Shown here in pieces: positions 13,325-25,460 of a stretch of DNA of 64,000 nucleotides (positions are counted from its first letter, which is position 1; every line of letters starts with the position of its first letter). Under the pieces are notes generated by a model, which ran no database searches, was not told the DNA's origin, and was given only the letters and a program-made list of their open reading frames with translations. Location: contig JAPVLO010000179.1 of NCBI GenBank assembly GCA_027257055.1, forward strand, positions 62,001 through 126,000. The letters run 5' to 3'. Position numbers and translations under genes: made by a program. This DNA comes from Cephalopachus bancanus (lineage: Eukaryota > Chordata > Mammalia > Primates > Tarsiidae).

Positions 13325-14039
13325 GTTACTGACTTCTAGAATTTGTTGGAGAGAGCCTCTTGTTATTTCTAAATACAGTGAAATTTTCCAAAAGTTAGAA
13401 CTTTCCAGTGCTGATACAGGGAGGAAACCAAAGCTCTCTGAGATATACAGTTCATATAAGAGCTTTCTCTAAGTAAAAAGATTACAAATTTTTACTAAAA
13501 GATGCCATGTGATCTAAGTAAATATAAAGTTACTCACAGTGTCTTGTCTTTAAATAAACTATGCTAAGACATGCAAGTAAGTACAACAGGCCTTGCCTTT
13601 GATGGTGCTTGCAATGTTCTGTTTCTCAGTATGGATCCTAGTTACAGGGGTATGTTAAGCTTGTGAGAATTCATTATGCTCTATACTTGTGATGTATAAC
13701 ATGTGGATGGACATTAGATTTCAATTTAAAAGTTTGAAAAATATGTACCTCTTACTGAAAGTATGTATCAGAAACACAACTTTAGGGAGAGGAATTGGGG
13801 TATATATCAGGTAGATGCATACATTTGTAGCGTTTGTATTTGGCATGGCAACACTGCAGTTTTGGGAGTTTGTCATTTGTTGTGATAATGTTGTTCTTGT
13901 GAATACGCCTTGCATTTTGCAGATATGAAGAAAGTTAGTGCTATTTGTGGGCTAAAGAAGATGGAGTGCTAAGTGGAAAAAAAGAACACTTCTGACGTAT
14001 TCCTCTGAGTTTAACAGAGTAGTAACGGCAGTGGAGGTG

Positions 14040-14320
14040 GTTGAAACATTTGTGCCATGTCTGGGGAGAACGCCACCGGGGAAAGCACAGCAAGAAAATG
14101 GCTTTGTCATTTCAAAGAGGGCCAGTATGACCTGAGTGATCCTCACGTTCAGGAAGACCACTGGGCTTCCATGAAGACAGTTTAAACACTTTAATCCACA
14201 GTGATCCATGTCAATCAACCCAAGAATTGGCAAATGTGATGAAATGGGACCAGTCAACCTTCGTGCAACATTAGCATTCCATGGGCAAGCTAAAAAATCC
14301 TGTGAACTTACGCATCAACC
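14040..14320 (+). pseudogene. mariner (Tc1/mariner) transposase fossil
   Basis: Translating 14076 onward gives GESTARKWLCHFKEGQYDLS, then after stops and a shift IHSDPCQSTQELANVMKWD (about 14195-14255) and QSTFVQHL. This is the paired helix-turn-helix region of a mariner transposase (families have TARKWFKRFKEG...DPRQ.TRELA). Stops and frameshifts show it is dead. The catalytic half is missing, apparently lost before the Alu at 14449. Confidence 0.65.
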
Positions 14321-14448
14321 CAATAGAAGAGAGGCATTTTATTATATGTGCCTTTTTGTAATATTTGAATTTACAGATAGTAATTTTAGCTTTTAAATTA
14401 TATTTCAAAGAGAAATACATATGTTTTAATAGTAGTAGATATCAGATC

Positions 14449-14655
14449 TTTCTTTTTCTTTTTGGGTTGAGATCTCACTGTCACCCAGGCTGGAGTGCAG
14501 TGATATGCTTACAGCTCGCTGCAGCCTCAACTTTCTGGGCTCAGGTGATCTTTCTGCCTCAGGCTTCTAAGTAGCTGGGATCTCAGATGTGTGCCACTAT
14601 GCCCAATCAATTTTTTAATTTTGTTGTAAAGATGAGTGCTGTCCAGGCTCTTATT
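14449..14655 (-). mobile_element. Alu SINE, truncated
   Basis: The antisense right monomer is clear (CACTGTCACCCAGGCTGG); the left monomer breaks off just after GTAAAGATGAG. Confidence 0.75.
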
Positions 14656-14791
14656 TTCCAAAAACTTAAAACAATACATGAACCTTAAGCAACCTACTTA
14701 GATATGCAAAATGATTACTACATGAGTAGTTTCATTTAAAATTTGAATATATTAATATAATACTCTGGGTAGTCAAGTAATAATCTTTCAG

Positions 14792-14946
14792 ATCCCAGAA
14801 CTTTGGGAGGCCAAGGCAGGAGGATCACTTGAGACTAGGAGTTTGAGACCAGCCAGGGCAGTATAGTAAGACTTAATTTCAAATAAATAAATAAATAAGC
14901 TGGGTGTGATGGCATGCACCTATACTCTCAGCTACGTTTCAAATAA

Positions 14947-14989
<43 letters not shown>

Positions 14990-15166
14990 CATAAATAAGT
15001 TGGGCATGCTGGCATGTACCTATACTCTCAGCTACTCAGGAGACTAAGGTATAAGGATTGCTTGAGCCCAGGAAGTTGAGGATGTCATGAACAGTGAGTG
15101 TGCCACTGCACTCCAGCCTGGGAGACAGAGTGAGATCCTGACTAAAAATAAAAAATAAAAAAATCT
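14792..15166 (+). mobile_element. Alu SINE with duplicated linker and GATA expansion
   Basis: 5' truncated left monomer, then the AAATAAATA linker plus about 40 bases of right monomer (CTATACTCTCAGCTAC) appear twice, at about 14883-14935 and 14940-15038. The second copy contains a GATA run. The rest of the right monomer follows. Confidence 0.8.
14946..14991 (+). repeat. (GATA)n microsatellite, about 11 units
   Basis: Nearly perfect ATAG/GATA tandem array inside the Alu linker duplication. Confidence 0.95.
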
Positions 15167-15174
15167 ATCTGAAC

Positions 15175-16212
15175 AGCAGTTCCCAAATTGTGATCTATGA
15201 ACTCCTTGAAATCCCCAAGATCCTTTCAGGGGGTTCACAATGGTCAAAATCATTTTCCTATTTATCCTTTTTTAAAATTTTATTTTATTTTCCACATTGC
15301 ATTAACAGGCAAGACTTTATTTTTCTTTATTCTTAGTGCATGAATCAAGGCACCAAACTGTTATATCCAACAGCACACACAGTTTAAAAAAAAAAAAAAA
15401 AGCCAATCCACTAAAAAAAAAAAAAAGCTTAATGAAGCAATAATAATTAGTTTTATTAAATGGGGACCCTGAACACTTTTTAATATACTGTTTGATTAAC
15501 TGGGAAGTATACTGAAAATACTTGCTATATACTGAAGCACAATGCTTGTCTTGAGGAAAAGCACTTGTTGAGTTACAAACTGAATTATTCACTTCTTCCT
15601 TGAAACACTGTTTTTACTTGAAAAAATAACTACTAGAGAAACTATGGCTATAAAGAGTTATGTATGTGACAGAAGTTTTATTGAAAATGAATGAAGTGAG
15701 CATGTTACTTCAAGGATATAGCTCGCAGTATTTGTTGCTTATAATAAAAATGCAAATTTCCCAATACTTACATACTTTCTGATGAGATTAGGGAAAAACT
15801 AACGTTATTTTTTCTTACTGCACATTGAAATGTGTCAATATTTGGAAGATGTGCATAACTCAGTGAAGCCATCATTTCTAATGACCAATTCATGATATTA
15901 TAAAATTGTGCATGAGTAAAAATTATTCAAAGTTCACGATAGACCAATGAATTCTTATGTAATGGAGTATGAAGAGTTTCAGAATCTGTTTTTTTATTCA
16001 ACTTTGTAACTAATCTTTAAGAAACTACCACTTGTCCAGTTTTGGTAGAGAATGAAAGAAGAATATACACAATTACTAGAAAAAACTATTAAAATGCTCC
16101 TGTATTTTCCAATTACATAGCTGTGTAAAGCTGAATTTTCTGTAAATATTTCAACCATAACAACACAGCAAAAAGACTGAATTTTTCAGAGTTTAAAGGG
16201 GTCCTGAGTTTC
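15175..16212 (+). mobile_element. hAT-Charlie DNA transposon fossil with transposase remnant
   Basis: The left end (CAGCAGTTCCCAAATTGTG, then CCCCAAGATCCTTTCAGGG) and the right-end phrase AAAGGGGTCCTGAG fit a Charlie-type hAT element. Between them, 15825-16190 resembles the C-terminal part of a hAT transposase (nucleotides such as GAAATGTGTCAATATTTGG and AAGAAACTACCACTTGTCC), the region of the hATC dimerisation domain. It is full of stops. Two A-runs (15385-15400, 15412-15426) interrupt the left part. Confidence 0.65.
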
Positions 16213-16618
16213 TGTCTTTTTTAAAGTTCAACAGCTGTGTTAGAACAGATGGCAAGAGACTAGCTATCGTGGCTTAGATCTCGAAGGCAGAATAGGCAGT
16301 TACTTGGAAAAACTGATGGGATTCACAGCCTCTGATCAAATAGAGCTCATTCTGAGAGTGGCATGAGAATAGACAGAAGTTTTCATTTCTGGTGCTTCAC
16401 TTCTTCAGCACGAATTAAGAGAGTAAATCAGAATCTCCAGAGGGTATGTATAGTCTTAAAAAGAATCAAATCAATACTATAATAGTCTTTTTCTGACAAC
16501 AAAACAACTCCTGTCGTTGTTAAACTACAAATTACAAAAGAAAGAAACCATTTGGTTAATGATATTAGAAGATGCAGTGATGCAAAAAGGACACTGCTGA
16601 GATAAATAATGACAGAAT

Positions 16619-16723
16619 GGGGAGACACTTCTTATCAACAAGGGTGCCTGAATGAAGCATATTTGTATACCTAACCCTTAACTGCACCCCACAATATCAT
16701 AATAAAAAATATTGATTAAAAAA
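16619..16723 (+). mobile_element. Mini-L1: about 100-bp L1 3'-end insertion, copy B
   Basis: Starts GGGGAGACAC, includes TTGTATACCTAACCC and CACCCCACAAT, ends in an A-rich tail. Target duplication ATAAATAATGACAGA at 16602-16616, with one mismatch at 16724-16738. Same 5' start as two other copies here. Confidence 0.8.
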
Positions 16724-17234
16724 ATAAATAATGACGGAAACTGAAAAATGAGGGCACACCATTATTGAGAGCAGCTTTCCTTAATCTTTAAAAACCTGGG
16801 ACCTGTTTTGATACACATAAAAATATCACCACTGTCTGTCCTTTCATGAATTGTCATAGTTATTCAGTGCCTCTAAATGAAGACTCAATGCATAAAACCA
16901 AATACAGTTCGGCAGAAGCAATTTTATGAAGGACCAAAAAAATGCAGTCTAAGCATGCAGTTCTCAGGTGGTCCAGCTAAATACAGAGAGAAAATGTATA
17001 GTTAATAGACTATAGTTTTGTTCCCTATCCCAATTATCTTTATGGAGAGCATGAAAAATCAGTAGTTGTAATTATTTATTAAAGTCAACATCATTAGTAG
17101 CTTTAGAGTAATAGTTATAACGGTACCAAATGAAAGCTACTGCGCATGTATGATGTGAGTTTAGAATGACAACCACCTTCACTTTTATCTTCACAAAAAG
17201 TTGAACAGCATATAACATCAAGAAGCTGTAAAAC

Positions 17235-17485
17235 ATAGTTGATCACAAAGCAGTAACCCTAAACCCAGACTACCTGGCTTGAATCCTGGCTCTCCTCCAT
17301 ACTCTGAACTTAGGGAGGTCATTTAAACTTTCCAGGCTACTTCCTCGTGTTAAAACAGATAAGAGATATTAAAACCCTCACACTCAGGTTTGTTGTAAAG
17401 ATTCAGTGAGTTTGTTCTAAGAAATAATATACAGAGAGTGCTTGTCACATAAAAGATGCTATAAAAGCATTAGATAATATTATTT
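17235..17485 (+). mobile_element. MIR SINE
   Basis: Diverged MIR: CTACCTGGCTTGAATCCTGG, the region matching GTTACTTAACCT, and a tail matching AGTGCTTGTCACATAAAAG. Confidence 0.7.
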
Positions 17486-17685
17486 TCACAAAATATTCCT
17501 TGACTGACTAGATTAAACCCAATTCAGACATTGCTGCACTGACGTTTTAAAGGATTAAAAATTGACTCACTAGACAAAATTCTATAGTGAGTCACATAGT
17601 ATATATAGAATGCATTATGTTATGAAGTTAGGCTCTCCTTTTTTAAAAGATATCTTTCGTGAAAAGAAGTATCAGGTTTTTGGGG

Positions 17686-18279
17686 GTTTTTTTGAGTTGG
17701 AATCTCACCCCGTCGCCCAGGCTGGAGTGCAGTGGCATGCTCACAGCCACCGCAGCAACAACCTGCTGGGCTCTGGCAATCCTTCCGTCTCAGCCTTCCA
17801 AGTAGCCAGAACTACAGGCAAGGTGCTACCACACCCAGCTGATTTTTTTTTTTTTTTTTTTTTGAGTTGGAGTCTCACTCTGTCGCCCAGACTGGAGTGC
17901 AGTGGCCACTCCTGGCCACCGCAGCCTCGACCTGCTGGGCTCCGGCGATCCTTCCACCTCAGCCTTTCAAGTAGCTGGAACTATAGACGCGCGCTACCAC
18001 GCCTGGCTAATTTTTGATTTTTTATTACAGAGATGAGGTCTCGCCAAGTTGCCCAGGCAGGTCTCGAATCCGCGGGCTCAGGCAATCCACTCACCTCAGC
18101 CTCCCAAAGGCGTGGGATTAAAGACTGAGCCACCGAGCCTGGCTTTTTTTTTTTTTAATTGTAAAGATGAGGTCTTGCCAAGTTGCCCAGGTGGGTCTTG
18201 AACCCGCTGGCTCAGGCAATCCACTCGCTGCGGCCTCCCAAAGTGCTGGGATTACAGACTGAGCCACCAAGCCTGGCCA
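17686..18279 (-). mobile_element. Alu SINE split by a second Alu
   Basis: Right monomer at 17686-17845 and left monomer at 18144-18279; another antisense Alu has inserted at the A-rich linker between them. Confidence 0.85.
17846..18143 (-). mobile_element. Young Alu nested in an older Alu
   Basis: Poly(T), then GAGTTGGAGTCTCACTC, ending CCACCGAGCCTGGC; closer to the young lineage-specific consensus than its host. Confidence 0.88.
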
Positions 18280-18452
18280 GAAGAATCAAGCTTTAAAAGT
18301 CTACAATTAATTCACCTTACAGTCTCATCTGACTTTCTAAAATTTTACAGTCCCAACAAAACTGACTGTTCTTTGTTTATTGCACTGATAAACATTTTAA
18401 ATTTAATTCCTTTGTTTTGACAATGATAAATCATTATTGAAAGACATTAAGG

Positions 18453-18550
18453 GGGGAACACACCTCATCAACAAGGGTATGGGCATAATGAACATTTGAA
18501 TACCTAACCCTGAATTGTACTCCACATCTTTAAAATGAAAAATTTAAAAA
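18453..18550 (+). mobile_element. Mini-L1: about 100-bp L1 3'-end insertion, copy C
   Basis: Starts GGGGAACAC at the same base as copies A and B, includes TTGAATACCTAACCC and TACTCCACATC, and ends in an A-rich tail. Flanks GACATTAAGG (18443-18452) and GGTATTAAGG (18551-18560) look like a mutated target duplication. Confidence 0.75.
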
Positions 18551-18779
18551 GGTATTAAGGACATAACGACGTTAAAAAGAAAGTGATACCATGCTTATGA
18601 GTAAGAAGATTCAATACTAAAATTATGCCAGTTCTCCACAAATTGATCTATAGATACTGTGCACTTCCAATAAAAATTCTAAGAAAGCTTTGTTTTCAAA
18701 TAAATCACTTTAGTCTGACGAAAGGATACAAGGACATATTTCTTTTACATAGAATCGTATTGTTCATTAGGTTTTTCCT

Positions 18780-19860
18780 CTGCAACCTATTTTAATAGTC
18801 TTTTTGCAGCAGTTTTACAGAAAACCTAAAAAGATAATAGAGATTTCTCCTATACCCTAACACTCAATTTCCCCTATTCTTAACATATAGTACCTTATAT
18901 TTGTCACAATTAATGAACCAATATTGGTATGTTATTATTAACAAAATCCATACTTCATTCAGATGCCTATAGTTTTTACCTAATGTTCTTTTTCTGTTCC
19001 AGAATCCCATTTCAATGCCATGTTATACTGAATCATCATGTCTTCCTTGGGTCTCTCTTGGCATGGCAGTTTCTCAGACTTACCTGGTTTTTGATGGCCT
19101 TGACTGTTTTGAGGAGTACTAGTCAGTTATTTTGTAAGATGCCCTACAATTAGATATTGTCTGATGCTTTTCTCAAGATAAAGTCTAGGTTATAGGTTAT
19201 TGGGTAGAAAGATCACAAAGGTAAAGTTCTGTTTTCTTCATATCAGATTAACGGAACACACTATCAATGTGATTTATGACTGTTGATGTTGACCTTATTG
19301 CAGTTACCCTTCTTTCCCCCTCTGCACACTATGCCCTTTAGAAGTCACTATATACACTCCAAACTTACAGAGTGTGGTGTTATGCTCTCCCTCTGTGAAG
19401 GCAGAGCATCTACATCAATTACTTGAAATTCTTCCACGAAAGATGTCTCTCTTCTCCAGCTACTAATTTATTCAATAATTATTTATATCAGTGTGGACTC
19501 ACAATTTATTTTCTACTCCGGGTTATAATCCAATACTATTTTATTTATATGGTCACTTAAATAGTTCCCACTTTGGACATTAAGAACACTCTCAGTTGAT
19601 TTCTGTGTAAATTGACATGCTTTCATCAATATGAATAGATTTTTTGCTTTTTTAATTCTTCCTTATTTTTGACACTATAATATACTCCATGCTGATGATG
19701 TATATTTTCTACCTCAGTGTTAGAACCAAAGAGCCCTGGCTCCTCTTATTGAAGAATGGTTGGAAACCAAGACCCAGGCACTAGGCATGTTCATTGCTAC
19801 TGGGGTTCTCTAGAACCTCTATCATCTCCTTTAAAATATGCTTTAATTGGACTTTACTTT
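18780..19860 (-). mobile_element. L1M 3' UTR, antisense
   Basis: Phrases such as CAGTTTCTCAGACTTACC, GAGGAGTACTAGTCAG, ATTGCTACTGGGGTTCTC and AGAGCCCTGGCTCC match the long 3' UTR of medium-age mammalian L1 (L1M) in reverse orientation. Confidence 0.75.
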
Positions 19861-20918
19861 TTTAGAGCAGTTTAAAAATTAGAGCAGTTTGCACAACAGG
19901 TAAAGAAATGTATTATGTACCCCCTGCCTTTCTCTGGCCATTGTCACACCCCCTACAAAGTATATCACTACAACTGATGAACCTACATTGATACATCATC
20001 ATTACCCCAAGTCCACAGTTTACATTAGGGTTCACTCTTGGTTGGTTATACATTCTATGGCTTTGGATAAATGCATAATGACATGTAGCCATCCTGACAG
20101 TATCAAACACAAGAGTCTCACTGTCCTAAGAATCCTCTGTGCTCTGTCTATTCATCTCTCCCCCACACCCAGTCCCTGACACTGATCTTTCTACTGTCTC
20201 CATAGTTTTGTCTTTTCCAGAATGTCACATCGTTGGAATTATATAGTACGGTGCCTTTTCAGAATGGCTTCATTCACTTAGTGATGAAGTGATTTATGTT
20301 TTCTCCACATCTATGGCTTGATGGCTCATTTCTTTTTAGTATTTTTGTTAAATTTAAGAACAATATTCCATTATCATGATTTACCACAGTTTATTTATCC
20401 ATTCACCTTCTGAAGGACATAATGGTTGCTTCCAAGTTTGGGCAATTATAAATAACACAACTATAAATGTTTGGGTGCAGGTTTTTATGTACACACAAGT
20501 TCTCAACTCATTTGGGTAAATACTAAGGAGAGCAATAGCTGGATTATTTGGTAAGAATTGCTTAGTTTTGTAAGAAACTAAAAAAACTAAACTAAATATC
20601 TTCCAAAGTGGCTGTGTCATTTTGCATTTCCATCAGCAACAAATAAAAGTTCCTATTGCTCCATATCCTAGTCAACATTTGGCACTGTCCGAGTTCTGAA
20701 TTTTGACCATTCTAACAGGTGTACAGAGTTATTGCATTGTTTTAATGTGCATTTCCTTGATTTCATATGATGTGAAACATTTTTTCAAATGTTTATTTGC
20801 CATTTGTGTATCTTCTTTTGTGAGCTTTTTGCTGTCTTGGCCCATTCTTTAATTGGGTTGTTGGCTTACTGCTGAGTTTTAATAGTTCTTTGTATATTCT
20901 GAATAATAGTTATTTTTG

Positions 20919-21228
20919 TTGTTGTTGTTTGTTGTTTTGTTTTTGAGTCAAGTTCTCGCTCTGTTACCCACGTTGGAGTGCAGTGGCACAATCACAGCTC
21001 ATCACATCCTCCACCTCCTGGGCTCAGGTGATCCTTCTGCCTCAGCCTCCTAGGTAGCTGGGGCTACAGACATGCACCACTATGCCCAGTCAATTTTGTA
21101 ATTTTATGTAGAGATAAAGGCTTGCTGTGTTGCCTAAGCTAGTCTTGAACTCCTGGGCTTAAGCAATCCTCCTGCCTCAGCCTCTCAAAGTGCTAGTATT
21201 ACAGGCATGAACCACACTATGCCCAACC
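20919..21228 (-). mobile_element. Alu SINE in L1M
   Basis: Full antisense dimer after a GTTGTTGTTT-type tail, ending ATGCCCAACC. Confidence 0.88.
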
Positions 21229-21333
21229 TTCTGGATAATAGACATATCTTTTGCAAATATTTTCTCCAAGTCTGTGGTTGGTCTTCTCATTCTCATGACA
21301 ATGTCTTTTGCAGAGCAGAAATTTTTAATTTTC

Positions 21334-21611
21334 TTTTGAGTTGGAGTCTCACTCTGTCACCCAGACTGGAGTGCAGTGGCTGCTCCCGGCTACCGCAGCC
21401 TCGACCCGCTGGGCTCCGGTGATCCTTCCACCTCAGCCTTCCAAGTAGCCGAAATTACAGTCATGCGCTACCACACCCGGCTGATTTTTTGATTTATTGT
21501 AGAGATGAGGTCTCGCTGCCCAGGCAGGTCTCGAACCCGCGGGCTCAGGCAACCCACTCACCTCAGCCTCCCAAAGGCGTGGGATTACAGACTGAGCCAC
21601 CAAGCCCGGCT
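21334..21611 (-). mobile_element. Young Alu in L1M with target duplication
   Basis: Begins GAGTTGGAGTCTCAC, ends CACCAAGCCCGGC. Direct repeats GAAATTTTTAATTTT flank it on both sides. Carries the lineage-specific GATTTATTGTAGAGATGAGG linker. Confidence 0.93.
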
Positions 21612-21920
21612 GAAATTTTTAATTTTAATGAAGCCCAGCTTATCAATTATTCCTGTCATGGTTTGTGCTTTTAGTATTGTACCTGAAAAGTCACTAACAA
21701 ACCCAAGATCTAGATTTTCTCCTATGTTATCTTTTAGGAGTTTTATAGTACTGTATTATCATTTATTTAGGTCTGTGATCCACTTTGAGTTAATTTTTGT
21801 GAAACAGATTTTTATAATTCACTTTTTGCATGTGGATGAATGGTTTTCTCAGTACCATTTGTTGAAAAGACTATCTTTTTCCAGTGTATTGCCTATGCTT
21901 CTTTGTCAAAGACCATCTGA

Positions 21921-22557
21921 CAGCAGTCATCTGTCGATATTTGTGGGAGATGGGTTCCAGGACCTCCCATGAACACCAAAATCCACAAATGCTCAGGTCT
22001 TTTTCTTTTTCTGTTTTTTTTTCTGAGTCAGTCTCACTCTGTCACCCAGGCTGGAGTACAGTGGCGGCCTCGACCTGCTGGACTCAGGTAATCCATCTGC
22101 CTCAGCCCTCCAAGTAGCTGGAACTACAGGTATATGCAAGCACATCTGGATAATTTTTTGATTTATTGTAGAGATGAGGTCTTGCCAAGTTCCTCATGCT
22201 GGTCTCAAACCCCTGGACTCAGGCAATCCTCTCGCCTCTGCCTCCCAGAGTTCTGGGATTACAGGTGTGAGACACTGCACCCAGTTGATGCTAAATTCTC
22301 TTATGTAAAATGGCATGGTATTTGTATATAACCTATGCACATCCCCCTGTATACTTTAAATCATCTCTAGATTACTTATAATACCTAACACAATGTACAT
22401 GCTAGGTAAATAGTTGTTAGACTATATTGTTTAAGGAACAATGACAAGAGAAAAGGTTTATGTATGTTCAGCACAGACTCACAAGCCTAACTATATTTTC
22501 AATCTGTGATTGGTTGAATCCATGGATGTAAAACTTATGGATACAAAGGACCAACTA
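21921..22557 (+). mobile_element. MER2 DNA transposon split by an Alu
   Basis: The left end CAGCAGTCATCTGTCGATAT and the right end GGATACAAAGGACCAACTA match MER2 (a non-autonomous Tigger relative). Internal phrases CACATCCCCCTGTATACTTT and AATAGTTGTTAGACTATATT confirm it. Confidence 0.88.
22013..22286 (-). mobile_element. Alu SINE nested in MER2
   Basis: Antisense dimer, full length but diverged, ending CTGCACCCAGT. Confidence 0.87.
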
Positions 22558-24649
22558 TATATTTATGTGGTTCCATTTTTGACGTTCTCTATTCTGTTCC
22601 ACCAATCCATTATTGGTCCATTCTTTTGCCAATACCACACTATCTTGATTACTATAACTTTACAGTAAGCCTTTACATCCAATAGTGTCAGTCTTCCAAC
22701 TTTGTTCTCCTTTTCAATGTTATGCTGGCCATTTTGGATCTTTTGCTTTTCCATATAAATTTTAGAATCAGAATATCAATACACAAAAAAATACATTTCT
22801 AGGATTTTAATTGGGAATGCACTGAATCTATAGATGAAGTTAGGAAGAACTGACATCTTGGACCTTCTAATCCATGAACAAAGACTATCCCTCCATTTAT
22901 TTAGTTCTTTGATTTTGTTAATGATTATTGAGTTTTCCTCATATAGATCTTGTACATATTTTGTGAGATTTATACCTATTTATTTCACTTTGAGGGTGCT
23001 AATGTAAATGGTATTATGTTTCAATTTCAAGTGTCACTTGTTCACTACTAGTATGTAGAACAGAAATTGACTTTTGTATATTTACCTTATGTCCTGCAAC
23101 TTTACTATAACTGCCTATTAGTTTCAGGATGGTTTTTTGTCATTTCTTTCAGATCTTCTACATACACAATCATATTATCTGCAAAGATAGCTTTATTTTT
23201 TCCTTCCTAGTCTATCTTTTATTTTCTTGTCTTATTGCATAGGCTAGGATTTCCAAATGATGTTGAATAAGAAGTGGTGATGGGGACATCCTTACCTTGC
23301 TTCTGATTTTAGTGAAAAGGCTTCTAGTTTCTCACCATTAAGTATGGATGTTAGCTGTAGGCCCTGAAGATATTCTTTGTCAAGTTTAAGAAGTTTCCTT
23401 CTAGTGTTTGCTTACTAAGAGTTTTTGTCATAAATGGGTGTTAGATTTTGTTAGTTTTTTTTTAACTTGTTGATATAATAATGTGATTTTTCTTCCTTAA
23501 CTGCTTATGTGATGAATTATATTACTTTGATTTTTCAAAGGTTGACCTAGTCTTGCATATCTGGGTCAAAAATCACTTGGTCACAGTGTAAATTTCTTTT
23601 TTCATACATTCCTGAATTTGATTTGCTACTATTTTGATTTATTAATATTTTGATTTGCTAATATTTACCTAGCATGTACACTGTGTTTAGGTCTATATTC
23701 ACGAGAAATATTGACCTGTAAGTTTTCTTTTCTTGTAATATCTTTGTCTGGTTTTGGTATTAGGACAATGCTGGCCTCATAAAATTAGTTGAGAAGAATT
23801 TCCTCCACTTCTGTCTTTAAAAAGAATCTATAGAAAACTGGTGTAATTTCTTCCTTCAGTGTTTGGTAGAATTCACCAGTGAACACATCTGGGCCTCGTG
23901 CTTTGTTTTAGAGGGTTATTAATTATTGATTCAATTTCAAAAATAGATACAGGCCTATTCCAATTGTCAATTTATTCTTGTGTGAATTTTGGCATATTGT
24001 GTCTTTCAAGGTACTGGTTCATTTCACCTGGGTTGTCAAATTTGTAGGTAAAGGGTTTTCGTTGTATTCTTTTATTGTTCTTTTATGTTCATGGGCTCTG
24101 TAGTGATGTTCCCTTTTTCATTTCCGATATTAGTAATTTATGTCCTCTCTTCTTCTTCTTCTTTTTTTCCCCCCCTTATCCTGTTTACAGAACTATTGAT
24201 TTTATTGAACTTTTTCAAGGAACCAGCTTTGTTGATTTTTCTCTATTGATTTCTTACTTTCAATTTCATTTATTTCTACTCTAATTTTTATTACTTCTTT
24301 TCTCTTTTCTTCTGCTTACTTTGGATTTAATTTGCTCTTATTTTTCTAGTTTCCTAAGGTAGAACCTTAGATTACTGATTTTAGATCCTTTGTCTTTGCT
24401 AACAATGTGCATTCAATGCTAAAAATTTATCTTAAGCAATGCTTTCATTGCATCCCACAAATTTTGATAAGTTTTGTTTTTCTTTTCATTTAGTTCAAAA
24501 TTGTTTAACTTCTCTTGAGATTTCTTCTTTCATTCATGTGTTTAGAAGTGTATGGCTTAATCTCCACATATTTTAGAATTTTCCAACTGTTAATGATTCC
24601 TTATTTAATTCCACTGTAGTCTAAAAGCAGACACTGCATGATGTCTATT

Positions 24650-24924
24650 CTTTTATTTTTATTTTTGTTGAGTCTGGTTCTCACTCTGTCACCCAGGCTG
24701 GAATGCAGTGCCACAATCATGGCTCACAGCAACCTTGACCTTCTGGGCTCAGGGGATCTTTCCACCTCAGCCTCCTGAGTAGCTGAGATTATAGATTCAA
24801 GCCACTGTGCCTGGTTAACTTGACTTTTTGTAGAGATGAGGTCTCACTATGTTACCTAGTCTGGTCTCAAACTCCTAGGCCTCCCAAAGTGCTGGGATTA
24901 CAGGTATGAGCTACCATGCCTAAC
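24650..24924 (-). mobile_element. Alu SINE in L1M, old
   Basis: TTTTTGTTGAGTCTGGTTC start, ATGCCTAACC end; slightly shortened in the left monomer. Confidence 0.87.
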
Positions 24925-25125
24925 CTTAAATTTGTTAAGATGTGTTTTATTACCCCAAATGTGGTCTATCTTGGTGAATACTTCATGTGAGCTTGACACA
25001 AATGTATATTCTGCTGTTGTTGGATTAAGTAGCCAACAGATATCCATTATATGCAGTTGATTCATGGTGTTATTGAGTTCAACTATTCCCTGCTAATTTT
25101 CTGCCTCCTAGATCTGTCCATTTCT

Positions 25126-25232
25126 TTTTTTTTTTAACATATTTTTTATTTAAAAATTGTGGGGTACAGCTAAGGGTTAGGAATAGAAATATACATCGTT
25201 CAGGCACCCTTGTTGATAAGGGGTGTCTCCCC
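25126..25232 (-). mobile_element. Mini-L1: about 100-bp L1 3'-end insertion, copy A
   Basis: Antisense copy with poly(T) at its left and GGGGAGACAC (minus strand) at its right. Flanked by a perfect 15-bp target duplication, GATCTGTCCATTTCT (25111-25125 and 25233-25247). Inserted into the old L1M. Same 5' start as copies B and C. Confidence 0.9.
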
Positions 25233-25460
25233 GATCTGTCCATTTCTAATAGAAGGAGGCTGAAGTCTCCAACTATAAAAGTGGATTCTTCTATTCTTCC
25301 CTGCAGTTCTGTAATTGTTGCCTCACATTTTTTGATGCTCTGTTGTTAGATACACATATGTTAAGGATTGTTATGTCTTTTTGAAGAACTGATCCTTTAT
25401 CACTAGATAATGCCCCACTTTATCCATGGATAACTGTCTGTGCTGTGATGCCTTTTCTGT

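Noticed and set aside
17610..18017. 135-codon open frame
   Set aside because: Translation of antisense Alu sequence (VAQAGVQWH and [16 protein letters not shown] type peptides), as are those at 6016, 32821, 36417, 48592, 50909, 59521 and 60346.
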